NCBI RefSeq assembly: GCF_027580225.2
Contig: NC_073353.2
Coordinates: forward strand, 39,362,001 to 39,426,000
Source of the DNA: Misgurnus anguillicaudatus
Taxonomy: Eukaryota > Chordata > Actinopteri > Cypriniformes > Cobitidae
DNA: 64,000 nt
Direction of reading: 5' to 3'
The translations under genes and the position numbers were made by a program. The notes below the pieces were generated by a model, which was given only the letters and a program-made list of their open reading frames with translations, was not told the DNA's origin and searched no databases. Shown here one piece after another: positions 59,817-64,000 of this stretch (position 1 is the stretch's first letter; the number at the start of each line of letters is the position of its first letter).

Positions 59817-60798
59817 TGTATTGATACAAACACTGTAGTTCTGTTAACAACATTGCTGAATATGTTGCACTTAATAAAAACTTCTACACTTGAAAAAATA
59901 AATTGTCATTTCATTTTTGTGTATTTTAATTTTACTTATTGCATTACTATGACCATTTTTACACCAGTGGGGCCCATTTTCATGGTCTCGCCTATAGGGC
60001 CCCTTAATCCCTGCTTGTCTATAAACTAACCTGCAATTCAGCAAAGCTCGTCACTACACAAAATACTCAATTTAACTTAATCTTCTGTTTCAAGCAGCTC
60101 TCGAGTCATTTCTTTAAATGCCAAAAGTTAAAACATTTTCACACAAATCAAACAGGAAGGTTTTCTAATCAAATTTCTCAGGCAATTTCACATCAATGCA
60201 GATATTACAGCATGTCTAAACTTTATGACATTTCTAATGAAGCGTCTTCTGATGGCACTTATCAGCAACCATAAAGTTATAAAGCTAAATGGAAGTGTTT
60301 TCATAAAGAGGTAATAGCATTTGCCCTTTTACTGTACTGTTACTAACTATAGACTTACAGTTAGACTGTACAGTTTTTAACTAACTATAACTAATCCTGC
60401 TCTACATTAAAGAATCTTTTGAATGTTTTATGCACTTTCTGTTCTGTTTAAATCTTTTTTTAATATCCTGTTTTCAAGAGAAAACACAAGGAAGGGAGAT
60501 AAGTTACAGATTATACGATATTAAAAAAATTTGAAATACATCCTCTTTCGTGCCACTTACTTTGACTCTCACACATTGAAAAACGTCTCTCACCTTCAGT
60601 GGAACACATCCAGTTGCATTAAGGTAATTCACCTTTGATGGTTTTTTATAGTCTGAATGTGTTACAGTGTACTAGATTGACGCATTAACTAGTTCAACAT
60701 GTCTGTGAATGTGTACTATAGAGCAAAGGTTTGTGATAACAGTTGTATAATGATGGTGAAAGGTTTTTTATTCTTTACTTGTTTTGTTTGATGTACAG
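59817..60798. other. Spacer between the young LTR element and the receptor gene
   Basis: AT-rich sequence without recognised coding or repeat structure. A promoter for the receptor gene could lie here, but I see no clear TATA/CpG signature. Confidence 0.5.
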
Positions 60799-62645
60799 GT
60801 GTGATAATGATGATGATGATGATGATGATGATGAAGCAGGTGGGATTAATCTTCCTCCTGACTGAACTCACTCAGGTCTCTACTTTTACAAACTACACAG
60901 GTGAGAAATTTATATTAGCAAACTGGAAAAACATGACAATAACTGAGCACATCTTACTGAAATCAACATTTATTTATTATGAGTGACTCTATTTATAATA
61001 TAAGATGATGATTATTCTGTGAAAGTGAAGATTTGAAATGAAATGGAAAACGTCTTGTTAATTTCACAACGCTTTATGTATCCTTATACTAAGATTTAGA
61101 GGCACGTTTAACCTTCAAGTTTCACATGGAAAGCAATAAAAATCAGAAGGATGCGTCTCTGTAAAGTATTTGTGCGCGCTGCGCTCTTCAGCTGCAGTGT
61201 GAGAGGTGCAGAAACAAAAAAGCGCAGTCTTGAAAAAATTATATACAATCCCGCAAAATTATAGATATTTCGATTTGACTGGACTAATATTATCCCAGGA
61301 CCTCAGTGTTGGGTGAAATATTGTAGATAATTTGCGGGGGAATTTTTACTTTACAAATTACAGACCACTGTAAAAAAATTCTGTAGAAATTACAGTGTTA
61401 TTGCAGCTGCGTTGCCGGTAACTTACCGTAGATTTAACTTTGTTATTTACTGTTTAAATGAACAAGAATGCTTTGCATGAGGCTGTTATTGTATAGTTTT
61501 ATTCTGTAAAGATAAAGACTTGTTAATATTTTAAATTTATTTAACTTTAAACAAACTTTTGCTAGTAAATAACATAAATTTAAATCTACGGTAAATTACC
61601 GGCAACCAGCTGCAATTTCTACTGAATTCTTTTTCAGCGCGGCAGATTCGCACGGGATTAAGATCACAGACAACCTCCACATTTATTACACTCCTAGAAC
61701 GAATGTGTTAAAAACAAGACATTAGTGTTGATTCTGCGACAACACACTAAATGCATTTTCCCATAATTCACCCATCTCTGTGTTATTATTGAAACAACAC
61801 ATTTTGTGATACTTTTAACACAACTTGTGTTTTATCTTAACACAAAATCAACACAAAATTACACATAATGTGTTAAAAGCTTAACGCACAAAGATTAACA
61901 CATCTTTTCTAAGAGTGTTTAAATATAGAGGTCACCAGGTAATACTAATCTCGTGTGAATAGGGCTTGAGTTTCTTTTTCTGATGAACACAAACGAAGAT
62001 ATTTTGATAGATGATTGTAAGCATACAGTTGACGGTACTCATTGAATTACATTATATTTATTTTTCCTACTATGGAAGTCAATGGGTACCATCATTTATC
62101 AAAATATCTTTTTTGTGTTCATCAGAAAAAAGTAAATTGATACAGGTTTAAAACAACATGAGGATGAGAAAATTATGACAGAATTTTTAAAAATGTTTGC
62201 TCAACTATCTCTTTAATACAAAGATAAGGCTGTGAACTTATAGCGGAAGGGAATTATGATAATGTCGGTCTTGTCTCACCAATCCCAGGAAATAAACTAC
62301 AATCCGTGTAATTGTTGTAGTACAAAAAAAGAGATTTACGTTGGAGACGATAACTCGCATCATCGTTTACTTTGGGATTGGGACCTTTTGCATATCATTA
62401 ACATGAACTAATACACACTTACACACCAAAGGAAATGTAAAATCTTGAATCGGATAATTGGTGCTGTTTAAATAAAACCTTTAACTAAAATAATCCCTGG
62501 AAAAATGTACATTTTAAAATCTGAGACCACATTCAATTTTTGATTTAAAATCCATATTTAAAATATACATAATAATAGCAACAATAATAATAATTTAGTA
62601 TTAAGTGTATAAAATATTTTTACACGAATAGAAATAATATTTGCG

Positions 62646-62726
<81 letters not shown>

Positions 62727-63485
62727 CTCTCTCTCTCGCTCGCTCTCTCTCACTCTCTCTCTAACTATCTCTCTCTCTCTCTCTCTCTCTCTAGCGTGTA
62801 AAAATCGTGACAGAAAGAGAACATGGAGTGTGACAGCTGGAGAGTCTTTGTATCTAATGTGTCCAAATCATGATTGTAATGCAGACAAATATAACAGTTC
62901 ATATGTTTGGTTTAAGAATATCAATAAAACGATGCGTTTGGAAAAGATTGGAACAGAGGAACACGAGCGTGTGCATTACCACAGATCTGTGTTATACATC
63001 TTTCAGTTAACTCTTGAAGATACAGGACTTTATATTACACAGGAGTGAGTATCACACAGATTAAATCAATGTACTGTTTATTTATAAAAAATGAAGTTAA
63101 AGCAACTTGGTTTAGCAAATCAATTCAAACTACTAATTAAACTACTTTAAAGTGCCATAACTTATATATTCCAGTTGAAATTGTTTAACTTAATTTTTTA
63201 AGTTAGAGTAACATAAAAATATATGTTGATTTAACAAAAATGCTGTGAACTTTTTAGTGTATGTACTTCATTGCTGTCATTTTGCTGTAACTCATGTATG
63301 TTGTCATCTTGTGTTATAGATGGTTTTCGGATCAAACTTGTCGTGAATTTGAAGTGGACCTTGTGGTTTATGAAGAGTTTAGCCCAAATCTTTTATATTC
63401 TGACATTTCAATATCAAGGGAAAGCTCGAATTCAATTCCCTGTCCTGTGTGTGAAAATCAAAACGGAACATTCATCTGGTATAAG
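60799..63485 (+). CDS. Interleukin-1-receptor-family gene, 5' exons (IL18R1/IL1R-like), partial
   Basis: Three exons have matching phases. Exon 60799-60900 carries a run of nine ATG codons (60807-60833) and a signal peptide KQVGLIFLLTELTQVSTFTN. Exon 62795-63044 is a first Ig-like domain: CKNRDRKRTWSVTAGESLYL, MCPNHDC, VWFKN and LEDTGLYITQE. Exon 63320-63485 reads WFSDQTCREFEVDLVVYEEF, then SIPCPVCENQNGTFIWYK, the start of a second Ig domain. Extracellular Ig domains of this family bind IL-1/IL-18-type cytokines, and a transmembrane segment and cytosolic TIR domain would be expected to the right of the window. The pattern GExLYLxC, then DTGxYxxQ, then CPxC and WYK, is nearest to IL18R1 and IL1R members, but I cannot tell which paralogue. 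NYT, NSS and NKT are possible N-glycosylation sites. The 5' UTR exons and promoter are not identified. Confidence 0.72.
60807..60833 (+). repeat. (ATG)9 at the receptor start codon
   Basis: Nine in-frame ATG codons precede AAG CAG GTG of the signal peptide. Which ATG is used cannot be told; slippage changes only the number of N-terminal methionines. Confidence 0.93.
61371..61638. mobile_element. Palindromic MITE in receptor intron 1
   Basis: CTGTAGAAATTACAG...GCCGGTAACTTACCGTAGAT at left and the inverse ATCTACGGTAAATTACCGGC...GCAATTTCTACTGAATTC at right, arms about 75 bp. Confidence 0.83.
61690..62220. repeat. TAACAC-rich and TGATGAACACAAA-ended MITEs
   Basis: 61690-61920 is packed with TTAACACA/TGTGTTAA motifs. 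61970-62220 has inverted ends TTTCTTTTTCTGATGAACAC, AAA and TTTTTGTGTTCATCAGAAAA (61972 and 62111), a small hairpin-type element. Confidence 0.7.
62648..62793. repeat. (CT)n microsatellite ending in the receptor exon 2 acceptor
   Basis: About 146 bases of CT with few interruptions run directly into CTCTAG at 62789-62794. It serves as the polypyrimidine tract for the exon at 62795. Confidence 0.95.
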
Positions 63486-63489
63486 GTAT

Positions 63490-63535
63490 GAAGAATCCGA
63501 ATCCGAATCCTGGATTCGGTGCATCCCTAGTTAAC
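63490..63535. repeat. End of a hAT-like repeat in receptor intron 3
   Basis: GAATCCGAATCCGAATCC, TGGATTCGGTGCATCCCTAG looks like one terminus of a dispersed element. Its partner is not in the window. Confidence 0.4.
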
Positions 63536-64000
63536 ACACTCAATGTATTTTTTTCAACACTCCCATCATTTTAAAAAATCGACTTCCACCAAATGGTTAA
63601 TATGTCACTGTGGAATTCAAACACATATTGTGGAAATTGGAAAATATGAACTATAATAATTTTTTTAAACATAATAAAAATAAAATAGCTTTGTATATTA
63701 AATCTTCTTTATTTATTGAAGTATAAAATATTTAAATATTTCAGGTTTAATTTTAACAAAGGAAATGAAATTTTTCATGTTTTTTAGCAATAAAAATGAC
63801 TAAGTAACAAAAATAATGACTTTCTGCATTTAAAACCTAAAATTAAAGAAGGCAAAAGATAGTAATACAATGACATTTTAGGCTTTTATGGTTTAAGAAA
63901 CACACTGTCAAGTGTGGTAGTGCAACAGGATTTTTTTTTCTTTTTTGATAAATAAATATTTCTTTGTAAACTAGCAATGCTGTGTAGAGTAAACCAACAT
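63536..64000. other. Right edge, AT-rich intron sequence
   Basis: AT-rich sequence in receptor intron 3 with no exon-like frame and no clear repeat structure. Confidence 0.5.

Noticed and set aside
62641..62790. Ser-Leu repeat frame joined to the Ig exon
   Set aside because: The Ser-Leu part is the CT microsatellite; coding starts after CTCTAG at 62795.

Overview
The window looks like genomic DNA of a cyprinid-type teleost fish. It has a vertebrate gene in many short exons with GT-AG introns, a second vertebrate immune-receptor gene, and a very dense load of fish-type mobile elements: DIRS and Ngaro tyrosine-recombinase retrotransposons, an L2-clade LINE, a chromodomain Ty3/gypsy element, hAT, Tc1 and piggyBac-like elements, tRNA-type SINE sequence, and long AT, GT, CT and GTCT microsatellites. 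There is nothing bacterial or viral in layout. Assignment to cyprinids is inference from the repeat types.

Host genes. (1) The 3' half of a plus-strand trpm2 gene runs from 11045 to 47100. Its 21 exons cover the end of the cytosolic N-terminal region, the pre-S1 helix, S1 to S6 with pore, TRP helix, coiled coil and the C-terminal NUDT9-H (ADP-ribose-binding) domain. The N-terminal MHR exons must lie left of the window. Exon phases agree across every junction except one: the exon 18/19 junction, inside the Nudix box, carries one base too many. (2) The first exons of a plus-strand interleukin-1-receptor-family gene (IL18R1/IL1R-like) lie at 60799-63485 and continue past the right edge. (3) Between them, around 54300-56370, is a broken multi-exon copy of what looks like a dispersed fish gene family.

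Layout. 1-3452: two divergent tandem copies of a repeat with LTR-like ends and internal minisatellites. 3694-5478: a TIR DNA element in an AT microsatellite. 5905-10545: a DIRS element (minus strand, RT missing). 10872-11957: GT repeat and four trpm2 exons. 12070-16380: a second DIRS-like element inside an older repeat. 16437-18338: three trpm2 exons and two hAT MITEs. 18439-24906: nested MITEs. 24907-25078: trpm2 exon. 25619-34380: a hAT element, then a Ngaro element whose A2 repeat is interrupted by an L2 LINE. 34987-35617: pore/S6 and TRP-helix exons. 35955-42180: CA-rich repeat and a gypsy chromovirus split by a TTAA element. 42371-47100: coiled-coil and NUDT9-H exons, with a nested repeat stack at 44692-46378. 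47126-50484: SINE, hAT and Tc1 remnants. 51050-53700: a Crypton/DUF3504-like fragment and MITEs. 54090-56400: the broken family gene. 56783-59811: a very young LTR element with only gag-like coding. 60799-63485: receptor exons.

How the parts relate. The trpm2 introns act as the landing ground for most of the elements, and most element insertions leave exons intact. Two exons (trpm2 exon 3, receptor exon 2) use microsatellites as their polypyrimidine tract. Three tyrosine-recombinase retroelements, plus a possible fourth recombinase-derived fragment, sit within about 46 kb.
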